Assembly: GCA_910586635.1 (NCBI GenBank)
Contig: CAJUJA010000046.1
Location: 1 to 10,044, forward strand
DNA length: 10,044 nt
From: an uncultured Bacilli bacterium
GTDB taxonomy: Bacteria > Bacillota_I > Bacilli_A > RF39 > UBA660
Reading direction: 5' to 3'
Shown here: piece by piece, positions 1 to 6,568 of the stretch
Numbering within the stretch: position 1 is the stretch's first letter
Layout: every line of letters starts with the position of its first letter
Notes under the pieces: model-generated
The model's input: the letters and a program-made list of their open reading frames with translations, nothing else
Told to the model about the DNA's origin: nothing
Databases searched by the model: none
Program-made: the position numbers and the translations under genes

Positions 1-696
1 TTCTATATTGTTTTTTTCAAATACAGATAATACACCATTTGTTATAGTAGCTAGTAAAATATTTTCATAATTTAAATGTCCTTGTTTTTTTAATTCTTTA
101 TTTAGCCAATCTAGTCCTTTATTAGAATTTTTTAAATTTTCTTCCATTAATACTCCGTCTATAATTACATTTGCTGATAAATATGCTTTATCTTTTTTGA
201 TTTTTAGATCTTTTAAATTAGGAACTTGATAATCACTTTTTGGTAAGATACTTAGTTTTCCATTTACTTCTAATATTGCATAACTAATTTCACTGATATC
301 AAAGTATCCTTCTCCCCTACATTCCTCTAATAAGTCATTAATATCTAATTTAGCCTTTCTAAGAGCATTTAAACTGATTTTTCCATCTTCTATAATAACA
401 GTAGGTACTCCTATTAAAAATCTTCTTAAATGGATGCTTTTTAGGGTTACAATAGAAACTAAATAGGAAATAATACCAAATGTTAAAATAGCAATAATTC
501 CGTTAATATACTGATAATCGAAATTCATAACCATTTCTGCTGTAAAATTACCAATAGATATTCCAATTACATAATCAAATAGACTAAGTTCAGATACTTG
601 TTTTTTCCCCATTAATTTCGTAATAAAAAATAATACTACCAAGGATATGGTACCTCTCGGTATAATTCTTAATGCCTCAACAATATCTATATTCAT
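1..696 (-). CDS. DUF421 (YetF-type) membrane protein, 3' end beyond the window
   Basis: The reading frame is open from an ATG at 694-696 to the window edge, giving 232 residues and no stop, so the C-terminus is missing. Residues 1-90 are hydrophobic, with about three membrane helices (roughly 10-28, 38-56 and 63-86). They are followed by a soluble part with features of DUF421/YetF proteins: a segment LRKAKLDINDLLEECR, then a block containing EISYAILEVNGKLSILPK. A GGTGA ribosome site lies 4 bases upstream of the ATG. In Bacillus several DUF421 proteins are made in the developing spore, and others are carried in mobile spoVA-type operons that change spore resistance; their biochemical role is unclear. 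Adjacency to spoIVB and a possible sigma-G promoter fit a spore or spore-membrane role, which is inference. The family call is firm, the function is not. Confidence 0.88.
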   Translation of the reverse strand, partial: MNIDIVEALRIIPRGTISLVVLFFITKLMGKKQVSELSLFDYVIGISIGNFTAEMVMNFDYQYINGIIAILTFGIISYLVSIVTLKSIHLRRFLIGVPTVIIEDGKISLNALRKAKLDINDLLEECRGEGYFDISEISYAILEVNGKLSILPKSDYQVPNLKDLKIKKDKAYLSANVIIDGVLMEENLKNSNKGLDWLNKELKKQGHLNYENILLATITNGVLSVFEKNNIE

Positions 697-710
697 AAAA
701 TCACCATTAT

Positions 711-740
711 TAGTATAACTAAAAAAAATTAGCTTATTCA
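711..740 (-). promoter_or_regulatory. Possible sigma-G/sigma-F promoter of the DUF421 gene
   Basis: On the minus strand TGAATA (735-740) is followed after 17 bases by TATACTA (711-717). The forespore sigma-G consensus is close to TGAATA, 17-18 bases, CATACTA, so the match is 6/6 and 6/7. The weakness is geometry: the -10 box ends only 14 bases before the ATG, so the transcript would begin almost at the ribosome site. The -35 box directly follows the T-tract of the spoIVB terminator. Confidence 0.45.
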
Positions 741-760
741 AAAAGAGACCTTAGTCTCTT
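738..760 (-). terminator. Rho-independent terminator of spoIVB
   Basis: A perfect 7-bp inverted repeat, AAGAGAC at 743-749 and GTCTCTT at 754-760, has a 4-base loop. On the minus strand it runs into a T tract, with a second run of eight T about 15 bases further on. The stem overlaps the spoIVB stop codon (759-761), as is common in compact Bacillota genomes. The T tract is short, so some read-through into the DUF421 gene is possible. Confidence 0.6.
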
Positions 761-1742
761 AATTTTCTCCTTCTTTTAACATGGTTGTAATAAAGATTCC
801 ATATCCTTTAGTTGTATCATTCACAATAACATGTGTTACTGCACCGATTATTTTACCATCCTGAATAATTGGGGAACCACTCATTCCCTGCACAATACCT
901 CCTGCTTCTTTTAATAATCTTTCATCTACTACTTCAAATAAGATATTCTTGGTTTCATTACTTTCATCTAATTTTAAAATATTAATAGAAAACTCTTCTA
1001 CCTTATCGTCTTTAAGGACCGTTCTGATAGTAGCTTTTCCTGTTTTAATATCTTTTGATTCTGCTACTTCTAACTTTTCTTTATTTAATAATTCTTTTGT
1101 ATAGGTACCAAAGATTCCTGATATTTCATTCCCTGTAATTTTACCAAATACTTCAGTTTTATCATATTTGGCAGTTTTTTCGCCTGCTTTTCCATTGATA
1201 CTTTTTTCAATAGCTACTACATCGGCTCCAAATATAATACCATCCTTTATTTCAAATTTTTTGGCAGTTGTTTTTTCTATAATTTCATGTCCTAAAGCTC
1301 CAAATATCATGGTGCCTGGATCAATATATGTGAGTGTTCCAATCCCATTAATACTATCTTTTACATAAAGTCCGGTTTTTAATACTCCATCACTACCCTC
1401 AGTTAGATTTAGGCTAATATTCTTTTCAGAAGAACCTCTCAAAATAGTAAATTCTACTGTATTTTTAGTACTTTTATTAATAATTTCTACCATTGAAGAT
1501 ATACTATTAACATCTACTCCATCTAGTTTTAAAATTTTATCTCCAACTTCGAAACCAGCATTTCTTCCTATATAAGAATTATTTACTTTATAAAATCCTA
1601 CTACTAATACTCCTTTCGAATTGACTTCTATTCCAATTGTTTCTCCACCAGGAACTATGTATGATGAATAGGCAAATACATTTAGTGGTATAATAAAAAG
1701 AAGAAGAACCATTAAACTTAGTAGTTTGTTTTTAATTTTCAT
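759..1742 (-). CDS. spoIVB: SpoIVB, sporulation serine peptidase (family S55)
   Basis: The product has 327 residues. Residues 5-24 are a hydrophobic signal/anchor segment. A PDZ domain follows (about 30-115; VPGGETIGIEV and GVLVVGF are typical). The S55 peptidase domain contains FGALGHE (His152), VVDERLL (Asp273) and GGIVQGMSGSPI (Ser288). The Asp-to-Ser distance of 15 matches the B. subtilis triad His236/Asp363/Ser378, so the enzyme looks active. SpoIVB is secreted by the forespore into the space between the two spore membranes and cuts SpoIVFA, which frees SpoIVFB to process pro-sigma-K. It is shorter than the B. subtilis protein (about 426 residues), mainly at the N-terminus. The ATG at 1740-1742 is chosen because GAGGTG lies 6 bases upstream; an in-frame GTG at 1749-1751 is part of that ribosome site. 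Confidence 0.96.
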   Translation of the reverse strand: MKIKNKLLSLMVLLLFIIPLNVFAYSSYIVPGGETIGIEVNSKGVLVVGFYKVNNSYIGRNAGFEVGDKILKLDGVDVNSISSMVEIINKSTKNTVEFTILRGSSEKNISLNLTEGSDGVLKTGLYVKDSINGIGTLTYIDPGTMIFGALGHEIIEKTTAKKFEIKDGIIFGADVVAIEKSINGKAGEKTAKYDKTEVFGKITGNEISGIFGTYTKELLNKEKLEVAESKDIKTGKATIRTVLKDDKVEEFSINILKLDESNETKNILFEVVDERLLKEAGGIVQGMSGSPIIQDGKIIGAVTHVIVNDTTKGYGIFITTMLKEGEN

Positions 1743-1775
1743 AAAAATCACCTCATTAAAAACTTGCTACAATAA

Positions 1776-1805
1776 TAGTATGAGAAAAGATATAAAAAAT
1801 ATAAG
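1776..1805 (-). promoter_or_regulatory. Sigma-G (or sigma-F) forespore promoter of spoIVB
   Basis: On the minus strand CTTATA (1800-1805) and CATACTA (1776-1782) are separated by 17 bases. The -10 box is a perfect match to the sigma-F/sigma-G consensus and the -35 keeps the ATA half. Transcription would start near 1769, leaving a leader of about 27 bases with a full ribosome site. B. subtilis spoIVB is known to be transcribed by sigma-F and mainly sigma-G, so the prediction agrees with established regulation. Confidence 0.75.
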
Positions 1806-1859
1806 AGATAATATATGGTAATTAAATAGTAAAAATTTCTACTGGTAATATTTTCTAAA

Positions 1860-1895
1860 AATTAAAAAATAAGTCTTTTTTAGTAAAACTTATTA
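1860..1895 (-). terminator. AT-rich terminator after the unknown two-gene cassette
   Basis: ACTTATT at 1888-1894 pairs with AATAAGT at 1868-1874 (7 bp). The loop of 13 bases can pair further through T and A runs. On the minus strand the hairpin has an A tract before it and TTTTTTAATTTTT after it. It overlaps the stop codon of the 595-residue gene and separates that gene from the spoIVB promoter. Low GC makes the stem weak, but position and tract arrangement support it. Confidence 0.55.
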
Positions 1896-3680
1896 TTTTT
1901 TAATCATATGTTTTTCTTTTGTAATAAAAGATCTAATCTGATTATAATCCTCATTACTTAACTTTTTATTTGATATTATACATCGTAATTGCTGATTTGC
2001 ATTGATATAATCTCCTTCTATAGAATCTAAGTTTCTAGAAACTTTATTCGATGATATAATTACTCCATTTAATTGATAAGTATTTTCTGTTAATTTGCAT
2101 TCTTCTAATTTTTTTAGGAAAGCCTCTTTGGATATTTCTACATCAGATAAATTATCTTCAATATATGGTGTTATATCAAATATATAGGAATCTAGATTTT
2201 CATCTGGAATACCAAACTTTGTAGTAAAGAGAATGTTTTGTAGTTCTTCTTTGGTTTCTATTCCCATATGTAAAAGGTTAAGTAGGATTACTCTATTTAA
2301 TACATTTGAATTAATATTTAAGAAATCTAATTCTTCTTTTAAATATTTTTCAAAATTTAGTTCTAATAATTGGTCTATTAAATGTTCTAAAAAATTAGAA
2401 TTCAAAAAATCATATGATGTAGTGTTTTTTAGGGATTCAATCATATGATAGGAGTCTAAGACTTGAATGTTTTTACTAAATTGCTGCTGCGAGTTTAGTA
2501 ATAATCCCTCCATTTTTAAAATTGTAGTATTAGGAACTTCTTTTTCTTTTAATATCCTAATATTATTAACTAAATCATCATAACTACTGGTAAATAATAC
2601 CTGATTTTTTGCTACAAATTCTTTTGTAATACATCTTTTGGATACAAAGTTACTAATCTCTTTAATGGAATCATATTCACTATTAGAAATAATATATAAT
2701 ATTTGTTCTGAACTAGAGATTCCCAAATCCTTTAGAGTTGTAATCATCCATTCTAATTTTTCAATATTATAAGTTAAATACTTATTAATTTGTGAAGTAT
2801 CTAGACCATATTTAATAAATAAGGTTTGATATTCACTTTCATTTTCTTTAGCCTCTTTTAGTTTTTGGTTTACTTTTTTGTAGTATTTCTGATTATGAAT
2901 GTAAATTCTTTTCATAATACTTAATTTTAATTCAGAATCATTTATATTTAAAATTTGTGATGGAATCTCAAAAACCTCATCTTTTTGTTCATTTTCTAAG
3001 CACCACTCTTTTATAAAACTATATTTTTTGTATTCTTTTTCTTTTCTTTTTCTTTCCTTTTGACTATTGGAAATAAGATATTCACAGTTTCCTTTTATAG
3101 TTTCTAGCATTTGTTTTGCAGATTCCATTTTGTAATATTGTCCATTCAACTTTTTATATCTAATATTTTCAAAGTTAGGTTCTGTTCCCTTTTTTGTAGC
3201 TTTACTGATTTCTTCTTGCACTTTTTTTATGTATCCTATTAGCTCAAAACAAGACTGTGTTACTTCAGGTTCTATTTTCATGATATCAATAAGATCTTCC
3301 AGGCCTCCTCCCACCTTTAATAGTGAAAGGAAAAAATTTTCTATTTTTCTAAGTGGCTTCCTATTATATTCTAATGTCCCTTCGTTAATGGAGCGAAATA
3401 TAATACTAATATTATTGATAAAATATAGGGAATTACACTTATGAAAAAGGGGATTATTGTTATGAACCGCCTTGGTTACTTTTTCAATAGGAATATCGGT
3501 TTTGGTTATTATATAAGCAATGATTACGTCTGTTGTATTGATGTTTTGGATATCTGTTGGATTAAATTCTAAAATAAATTGTTTTAAAAATGTAAGTTCA
3601 TTAGAATTTTCCTGTTTTTCTATTTGTTCTAGTAATTGATTTTGTTTTTCATCTAATCTCGTTATTATTTTACACTTCAT
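1893..3680 (-). CDS. Unknown 595-residue helical protein, possible mTERF-like repeats
   Basis: I do not recognise this protein. It has no signal peptide, no clear membrane segment and no obvious catalytic motif, so it is probably cytoplasmic. It is predicted mostly helical. A highly charged Lys/Glu stretch covers about 207-220 and another likely coiled coil 265-285. Residues about 291-415 show a repeating pattern of the type 'leucine-rich helix, LFTSSYDDLVNNIRILKE, VPNTTILK, GLLLNSQQQFSKNIQVL', which resembles mTERF repeats known from nucleic-acid-binding helical solenoids; this likeness is by eye. The ATG at 3678-3680 has AAAGGAG 10 bases upstream and lies inside the end of the preceding gene (11-bp overlap), so the two are probably translationally coupled. 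A terminator follows directly. An ordinary structural or phage-derived protein is an alternative. Confidence 0.85.
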   Translation of the reverse strand: MKCKIITRLDEKQNQLLEQIEKQENSNELTFLKQFILEFNPTDIQNINTTDVIIAYIITKTDIPIEKVTKAVHNNNPLFHKCNSLYFINNISIIFRSINEGTLEYNRKPLRKIENFFLSLLKVGGGLEDLIDIMKIEPEVTQSCFELIGYIKKVQEEISKATKKGTEPNFENIRYKKLNGQYYKMESAKQMLETIKGNCEYLISNSQKERKRKEKEYKKYSFIKEWCLENEQKDEVFEIPSQILNINDSELKLSIMKRIYIHNQKYYKKVNQKLKEAKENESEYQTLFIKYGLDTSQINKYLTYNIEKLEWMITTLKDLGISSSEQILYIISNSEYDSIKEISNFVSKRCITKEFVAKNQVLFTSSYDDLVNNIRILKEKEVPNTTILKMEGLLLNSQQQFSKNIQVLDSYHMIESLKNTTSYDFLNSNFLEHLIDQLLELNFEKYLKEELDFLNINSNVLNRVILLNLLHMGIETKEELQNILFTTKFGIPDENLDSYIFDITPYIEDNLSDVEISKEAFLKKLEECKLTENTYQLNGVIISSNKVSRNLDSIEGDYINANQQLRCIISNKKLSNEDYNQIRSFITKEKHMIKK

Positions 3681-4665
3681 TTGATTTCAGCTCCTTTACA
3701 TAGGTTGATTGTTTAGCTCCTAATATGCGGAATAATTCTTGTTCATATTCTAGATTGGCCTTTCTGAAATCGCGATTACTAGAGGATTGTTTTATGCTTT
3801 CAGCTTTTGATGAATAGTTTTTTAATTTTCCCTCTAACGTTATGCTTTCCCCTTTATCTCGGTTGCTTTTTTGAATAAAACCTGTGATTACTACATAGTC
3901 ATTCTCGTTAATACGATCAAATAACACTCTAGTTTTTGGACCTCTAATGGAATATATACCACTAATTATATTATTATGAAATCTTTTAACATTAGTTAAA
4001 TTTCCTGTTTTTATTTTATTAAATAAACCTCCAAATTCTTCTAAGTATTCACTATCTACTTTTTCCATTTCATCCAATAGCTTTATATTTCCTGTATTGG
4101 TTGGAACAAAAAATAAATGATTTTCGCATACATAATTTTTCACACTGTCTTGATTAGTTTCAATTTCTGAGATCCTAGCTATTTTGGATTGTGTAAGTAG
4201 AATTTCCTGTTTAAATTCCTCTAAATCAGATATGTCAATACTTCCTTTTTCAGCTTCAATTAGATTTTGAATTTCACTTATATTTCTTAACAATTCTGCT
4301 TTGATTCGAAAGATTAATTTTTGATAATTGGGAAGTGTTTTTGGAGGTAGATATTCACTAATTTGAGATAAATCTGTTTTTTTTCTTAGTGCATGAATCA
4401 TAGAAAGATAATAGGATACTTCCTCTTCAAAGGATGAATCAATAAAACTACAATTTTGCTCTTGTTTTCTATTGCTATTTTTTTTTTTTTTTTCTATTTT
4501 GGTACCAGAATATTCTTTGTAGCTCGTTTTATGAATATCATTATTTTTTTGTAGTTGTTCGATTTCTTTTTTCTTTAACAAAAGAATTTGATGATTTTTA
4601 TTGATCACTTCTATTAGTTTTTTTGGATTGTTTGTAGTTTTTAAATCTATTGTTATAAAATTCAT
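3670..4665 (-). CDS. Unknown 331-residue protein with RelE/HigB-like C-terminal domain
   Basis: This is the first gene of a two-gene operon. Residues 1-65 are a charged, probably coiled-coil region ending in a lysine run coded by 16 consecutive A. Residues 75-170 are helical. Residues about 195-290 resemble RelE/ParE/HigB-type toxin domains: a helical lead-in (EEFGGLFNKIKTGNLTNVKR), a strand pair with ISGIYSIRGPKTRVLFDRI, a strand DYVVITGFIQKSNRD and a C-terminal helix. The arginine before the VLF strand and the 'GFIQKS' segment sit where HigB-like proteins have 'yRv.F' and 'gF.KKt'. A free toxin is about 100 residues, so this would be a fusion; whether it cleaves RNA cannot be told. The ATG has GAGGTG 5 bases upstream. 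The final 11 bp overlap the next gene. The frame is certain, the domain call tentative. Confidence 0.85.
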   Translation of the reverse strand: MNFITIDLKTTNNPKKLIEVINKNHQILLLKKKEIEQLQKNNDIHKTSYKEYSGTKIEKKKKNSNRKQEQNCSFIDSSFEEEVSYYLSMIHALRKKTDLSQISEYLPPKTLPNYQKLIFRIKAELLRNISEIQNLIEAEKGSIDISDLEEFKQEILLTQSKIARISEIETNQDSVKNYVCENHLFFVPTNTGNIKLLDEMEKVDSEYLEEFGGLFNKIKTGNLTNVKRFHNNIISGIYSIRGPKTRVLFDRINENDYVVITGFIQKSNRDKGESITLEGKLKNYSSKAESIKQSSSNRDFRKANLEYEQELFRILGAKQSTYVKELKSNEV

Positions 4666-4693
4666 TTTCTCACCTCTAAGTAAAAGTGTATTT

Positions 4694-4721
4694 ATTATAT
4701 CATAATTTTAAATATAATCAA
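4694..4721 (-). promoter_or_regulatory. Sigma-A promoter of the unknown two-gene cassette
   Basis: On the minus strand TTGATT (4716-4721) is followed after 16 bases by a perfect TATAAT (4694-4699). The start would fall about 20 bases upstream of the ribosome site of the 331-residue gene. The promoter lies between that gene and the presumed left end of the insertion sequence, so the insertion left it intact although sequence further upstream was displaced. Confidence 0.65.
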
Positions 4722-4829
4722 GAAAACTCACTTCTTTGTAATCATTTTGCGATAATGTCATGTTGTATCGTTATTTAAAAATTTCAGTATATAGTATAAT
4801 ATGCTCCTTGAGAAAGGAGTACATTAACT

Positions 4830-6064
4830 ATGAAAGAACAAATGATATTATGGTCAAACTTATTTCAAAAGAAATTTCAATGAATGATACCATAAGATTA
4901 ACTGGTTTAACTGAAAGGCAATTATATAGAAAGAAAAAAGCTTATATTGAAGATGGAATTCGTTCCATCCCTCATAAATCTAGAGGTAAGTCATATGGCA
5001 AAGGATATTCTAAAAAATTTAAAGATGAAATTGTTAGATTATACAAAGAGCAATATAATGGTTGGAACTTTTATCATTTTAATGATACCTTAGAGGATTT
5101 TCATGATATTAAAGTATCTGACTCCTTTATATACAATCCTTTAACATCGAATGGAATCGAATCTCCCTACAAATATAAAAACAAAAATAAAACTACACAT
5201 TCCCCTAGAGAAAGAAAAGAATTTGCTGGCGAACTTATTCAAGTAGATACCTCCAAACACCAATGGTTTTATGGAGATGATAATTATTATTATTATCTTC
5301 ATGGTGGTATTGATGATTGTACTGGTAAAGTAACATCCTGTTTCTTTCAAAAAGAAGAAACCACATTTGGATATCAAATGATTTTAAAAGAAACGATTGA
5401 AGTTTATGGTATTCCTGAATGCTTATATACAGGTTATAGAACTGTTTTTAAATCAACTAAGAAAGAATTAACCTTAGAAGAAGAACTAGAAGGAAAAAAA
5501 TACTCGTTTTACCAATATGCTAGATCATATTGTCACGAATATTATTTCTACTATGAATCCATGTGCAAAAGGACGTATAGAACGTTTATGGAAAACTTTT
5601 CAAGGTCGTTTATACAACGAACTCAAAAAGAAAAATATTTATACCATTGAAGATGCCAATCTATATTTAAAAGAAGTATTTATCCCTAAATACAATGCAA
5701 GATTTGCTCTTCCTATTGATAATACCAAAAACAGCTTCATAAGTCCACCAAAAGATTTCAATTATAATATAGAGTTGGCTATTTGGGATGAACACAAAGT
5801 ATATCACAATTCTTATTTAAAATATAATAAACAATATCACATCCTATTAGACAATAATGAAAAAAATATATACCGACTTCTAATAAAGTAAGAGTATATA
5901 AGTTTCTAGATGGTACAGAACACATTCTATATAACGACAAATATTATGACTTGAAAACAGTTATAGATTATCAAACTCAAATAATAAAGCCTATAGTGGT
6001 ATCTACTAAAACACAAGAAGAAATTAACAAGTCGAAATCACATTCATCTGCAAATTCTCCTTAA
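4830..6064 (+). pseudogene. IS1202/ISNCY-type DDE transposase, broken by frameshifts and an active-site change
   Basis: The frame best matching the family is joined from four pieces. It starts at ATG 4830 (AAAGGAG at 4813-4819 and a TATAAT at 4795-4800 upstream) and reads MKEQ. It changes frame near 4841 into a helix-turn-helix part (LTGLTERQLYRKKK) and the integrase core up to about 5540 (GELIQVDTS; GGIDDCTGKV; YGIPECLYTGYRTVF). It then changes back to the frame with AKGRIERLW, KYNARFALPID and YNKQYHILLDNNEK, up to about 5860. A last shift in an A7 run leads to SNKVRVYKFLDGTEH and a stop at 6062-6064. The first catalytic Asp (5246-5248) and the Glu (5580-5582) are present, but the second Asp, normally in 'Y(T/S)DRRTVF', is Gly (5432-5434). 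The enzyme should be dead. Family identity comes from remembered relatives. Confidence 0.85.
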
Positions 6065-6124
6065 AGAAACGGATTACTTCCTGTTGTGCTCATAAATCTA
6101 TGTATTACGCTCTTGCACATGGAT

Positions 6125-6169
6125 GTTGGTCAAGAGTGCCACAGGCATTCACCTTGACTCTTGACTAAC
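6125..6169. repeat. 13-bp inverted repeat with a 19-base loop in a GC-richer patch
   Basis: GTTGGTCAAGAGT (6125-6137) and ACTCTTGACTAAC (6157-6169) are inverted copies with one mismatch, which would be a G-U pair in plus-strand RNA. The loop itself contains GCC-ACA-GGC. A third copy of the core, CTCTTG at 6110-6115, can compete for CAAGAG at 6131-6136. The patch 6071-6169 is about 43% GC by hand count, clearly richer than its surroundings. It lies between the transposase remnant and xseB and probably belongs to the right end of the insertion sequence. Confidence 0.6.
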
Positions 6170-6216
6170 TATTAAGAGCAAATTTTCAAAAAAATTTGAC
6201 AGAAAAAAAAGAAAAT

Positions 6217-6438
6217 TTAATTTTCCTTTATTTCAAAATCTTCTAATGCATTATCTTCTTTTACAATTTTAGTTAGTGCTTCCTCCGCGTTTTTTAATTT
6301 TTGATCACAAATTTTTGCTAGCTCCATTGCCTTGTTAAACTCTTTAATTGCATCATCTAATGGAATATCACCATTTTCTAATTTTTTTATGATATCTTCT
6401 AGACTAACTAAATTTTCTTCAAAACTTTTTTCTTTCAT
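6217..6438 (-). CDS. xseB: Exonuclease VII small subunit
   Basis: The 73-residue product has the family pattern FEENLVSLEDIIKKLENGDIPLDDAIKEFNKAMELAKICDQKLKNAEE, two long helices that form the small subunit. Several XseB copies bind each XseA and are needed for the activity that degrades single-stranded DNA to acid-soluble oligonucleotides. An in-frame ATG 21 bases upstream (6457-6459) has no ribosome site; the chosen ATG at 6436-6438 follows AAGGGAG at 6444-6450 with good spacing and gives the usual N-terminus (MKEKSFEENL). The gene follows xseA after a 130-bp gap, long for this pair. No GC-rich terminator is visible after it. Confidence 0.94.
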   Translation of the reverse strand: MKEKSFEENLVSLEDIIKKLENGDIPLDDAIKEFNKAMELAKICDQKLKNAEEALTKIVKEDNALEDFEIKEN

Positions 6439-6491
6439 AAATTCTCCCTTGCTTCCCATTCTACTATAGAATGTTCAATCCTATCTTTTTT

Positions 6492-6568
6492 TTATATTTG
6501 CTCATCCCCATTTACCTTTTCTAATTTTGATAACCAATAAATAATAAATTCCTCATCCTTTTTTTCAT
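6492..6568 (-). other. Possible very small ORF in the xseA-xseB gap
   Basis: An ATG at 6566-6568 lies 8 bases after GGAGG (6577-6581), the strongest Shine-Dalgarno in this operon and one not used by xseB. Read directly it codes a 15-residue peptide, MKKRMRNLLFIGYQN, ending at 6521. Directly after the ATG is a run of seven A. With one more A the frame would give MKKKDEEFIIYWLSKLEKV and a few more residues to a stop at 6492, more protein-like in composition. It could be a decayed gene, a slippage-dependent peptide or chance. Confidence 0.3.

Larger units (their letters stand above)
4737..6201 (+). mobile_element. Degenerate IS1202/ISNCY-type insertion sequence, ends uncertain
   Basis: The element is identified by its broken transposase gene (4830-6064). 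The left end is probably just outside the minus-strand promoter at 4694-4721. The proposed ends start with TGT: about 20 bases from 4737 inward match the reverse complement of about 20 bases ending at 6201 at 13 of 20 positions. In such AT-rich DNA this is weak. No target-site duplication could be seen beside these ends. The resulting size, near 1.5 kb, is normal for the family. The element lies between convergently unaffected genes and interrupts no recognisable ORF. Confidence 0.5.

Noticed and set aside
1743..1751. GTG start for spoIVB three codons upstream
   Set aside because: The GTG is part of the GAGGTG ribosome site; the ATG at 1740-1742 has the right spacing.
4760..4829. ATG at 4760 as the transposase start
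   Set aside because: It has no ribosome site, and the codons up to 4829 do not look like transposase; the TATAAT at 4795-4800 and AAAGGAG at 4813-4819 point to a start at 4830.
5141..5377. Minus-strand open frame inside the transposase
   Set aside because: It is low-complexity isoleucine-rich sequence opposite a conserved transposase core, with no ribosome site.
6179..6198. Perfect 8-bp inverted repeat CAAATTTT/AAAATTTG as the xseB terminator
   Set aside because: The stem is almost all A/T and no T tract follows on the minus strand; it is likelier to be chance or part of the element's right end.
4737..6201. Target-site duplication flanking the insertion sequence
   Set aside because: Neither short nor about 27-base direct repeats match beside the proposed ends; the ends themselves are uncertain.
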